Both the position numbers and the translations under genes were made by a program. From Streptomyces sp. V4I2 (GTDB taxonomy: Bacteria > Actinomycetota > Actinomycetes > Streptomycetales > Streptomycetaceae): a DNA stretch of 64,000 nucleotides. The notes below the pieces were generated by a model. That model saw only the letters and a list, made by a program, of their open reading frames with translations, had not been told where the DNA came from and ran no database searches. Of the stretch, positions 63,060-64,000 are shown one piece after another. How positions within the stretch are numbered: position 1 is the first letter of the stretch; each line of letters begins with the position of its first letter. The DNA lies in the NCBI RefSeq assembly GCF_030817655.1, contig NZ_JAUSZM010000003.1:1116001-1180000 (forward strand). The letters run 5' to 3'.

Positions 63060-64000
63060 GCCGTACGTCCCGACGCCGGGGCCAGCTCCGCCTGGTGGGC
63101 CTGCCACAGGACGACCACGGCGAGTACGCCGCCCGAGACGGCCAGGACCAGCTGCCCGGCGTCCGCGGCACCGCCGCTCGGCAGGGCGGCGAGCGCGAGC
63201 ACCCCGGTCACGGCCGCCACCCGGTGCCGTATCGACGTGCTGGGCGCGGCGGCGGCGATGAGGAACAGCCCCCACAGGGCGTACCAGGGACGGATCGCCG
63301 GGCCGAGCGCGGCCACCGCCAGCAGGCTCAGGCCGAGCGCGTACACGGGACGCAGACGCAGCCGCAGCCATATGGCGAGGACGGCGACCACCGCGGCCAC
63401 GATGCCCAGGGTGTGCCACACCGGTACGGCCAGCGGTGCCAGGTCGCTGCCCAGCCGCTCCAGAACGGCGCGAGTCGCGCGGCCGAGGAGGCTGGTGAGG
63501 GCCCAGTTCTGCGGGGAGGCGGGGGTGTTGAGGGCGCTTATCCAGCCGTATCCGGTCCCGGCGGCCGCCGTCGCGGCGGCCGTGGTGGCCGCGGTCGCGA
63601 CGACGGTCGTCACCACGGCCCGCGCCGGGCTCCGGCCCGCGCGCACCTGGAGCACGACGACCGCCGCGAGCCCGAGCACGGCGGGTGCCTTGACCAGGGC
63701 GGCGAGTGTGACGAGCACGGCGCCCAGGACCGGCCACCGGCCCAGCGCCGCGACCAGGCCGAGGCCCAGCAGGCCGAGCATGATGGCGTCGTTGTGGGCG
63801 CCCGCGACCAGGTGCAGCAGGACCAGCGGGTTGAGGGCGCCGAGCCAGAGCGCGGCCGACGGATCGGCACCGCTGTGCCGGGCGAGGCGGGGCAGCGCGG
63901 CCGCCATCAGGCCGACGCCGAGCAGGGCGACGAGGCGCATGCCGACGAGGCCGGCCGGGAGTTCGCCCCGGGTCAGCCCGGACAGCGCGGAGGCGAGGCC
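63056..64000 (-). CDS. MptB-like polyprenyl-phosphomannose alpha-1,6-mannosyltransferase (partial, 5' end outside window)
   Basis: The visible 314 residues are the C-terminal part of a GT-C membrane enzyme; the frame continues past the right edge. VGLMAAALPRLARHSGADPS, LNPLVLLHLVAGAHNDAIML (conserved HNDA) and LGPAIRPWYALWGLFLIAAA, plus about 9 membrane segments, match the MptB/polyprenol-phosphomannosyl alpha-1,6 family involved in lipomannan-type glycans. It is coupled to the GT87 gene by a 4-bp overlap, so the two probably build one mannan. Confidence 0.85.
   Translation of the reverse strand, partial: GLASALSGLTRGELPAGLVGMRLVALLGVGLMAAALPRLARHSGADPSAALWLGALNPLVLLHLVAGAHNDAIMLGLLGLGLVAALGRWPVLGAVLVTLAALVKAPAVLGLAAVVVLQVRAGRSPARAVVTTVVATAATTAAATAAAGTGYGWISALNTPASPQNWALTSLLGRATRAVLERLGSDLAPLAVPVWHTLGIVAAVVAVLAIWLRLRLRPVYALGLSLLAVAALGPAIRPWYALWGLFLIAAAAPSTSIRHRVAAVTGVLALAALPSGGAADAGQLVLAVSGGVLAVVVLWQAHQAELAPASGRTA

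Overview
The window is high-GC, densely packed DNA with frequent GTG starts, Shine-Dalgarno GGAGG sites, many 4-bp ATGA/GTGA stop-start overlaps and protein families (DUF6479, Rv1733c-like, DUF3040, SpoIIE-type PP2C phosphatases, ECF sigma factors with DGPF proteins) typical of a Streptomyces chromosome. No rRNA, tRNA, CRISPR array or intact transposase was recognised.

Positions 1-14.8 kb look accessory. They hold redox enzymes (three SDR genes, one frameshifted and one reduced to a 41-residue fossil; a zinc alcohol dehydrogenase; an aldo/keto reductase), two closely related MFS exporters, a lipoprotein with a cyclophilin-like fold, an MmyB-type XRE regulator, an AraC regulator beside a DUF1330 gene, and a GH36 alpha-galactosidase. 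Gene debris (an IS5-family fragment, SDR and lipase fragments, a ricin-lectin chimera) lies between them. A shared 16-bp inverted repeat, GGGAG-N6-TCCC, precedes both MFS genes and lies between the MmyB-type regulator and the dehydrogenase operon, which suggests one small regulon.

Positions 14.8-29.4 kb hold more ordinary functions: acyl-CoA dehydrogenase, a Cys-rich four-helix protein, a DJ-1/PfpI protein, an isochorismatase-like hydrolase, a sodium:solute symporter translationally coupled to an ECF sigma factor and a membrane protein, a divergent DUF3311/CstA/YbdD set (probably pyruvate or monocarboxylate uptake), an aminotransferase, the PTS-dependent dihydroxyacetone kinase dhaKLM, and a TetR/SDR divergent pair with an inverted repeat between them.

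Positions 29.4-47.4 kb hold a GH75 chitosanase and a divergent fibronectin-III lipoprotein with a DasR-type (dre-like) palindrome, a PadR regulator (frameshifted), a 2,4-dienoyl-CoA reductase behind a perfect palindrome that resembles a site at a MarR gene 7 kb away, a CPA2 antiporter, a PAS-GAF-SpoIIE phosphatase, a PrmC-like methyltransferase (frameshifted), a GNAT protein with a long repetitive N-terminus, and a molybdopterin oxidoreductase/flavoprotein reductase pair.

Positions 47.4-64 kb hold an amidohydrolase, an acetyl-xylan esterase with a SnoaL-like partner, a class-C serine hydrolase, a large GAF-SpoIIE-HATPase regulator, an ECF42-type sigma factor with two DGPF/YCII partners, a short Rho paralogue with a C-rich leader, a D-Ala-D-Ala carboxypeptidase, and two GT-C mannosyltransferase-type membrane proteins. 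The ECF42 operon promoter (TGTCGA-N17-CGTC) is duplicated at the 3' end of the sigma gene, in front of an uncharacterised 55-residue gene.

Four otherwise intact genes carry single-base frameshifts, so sequencing error should be considered before calling them pseudogenes.
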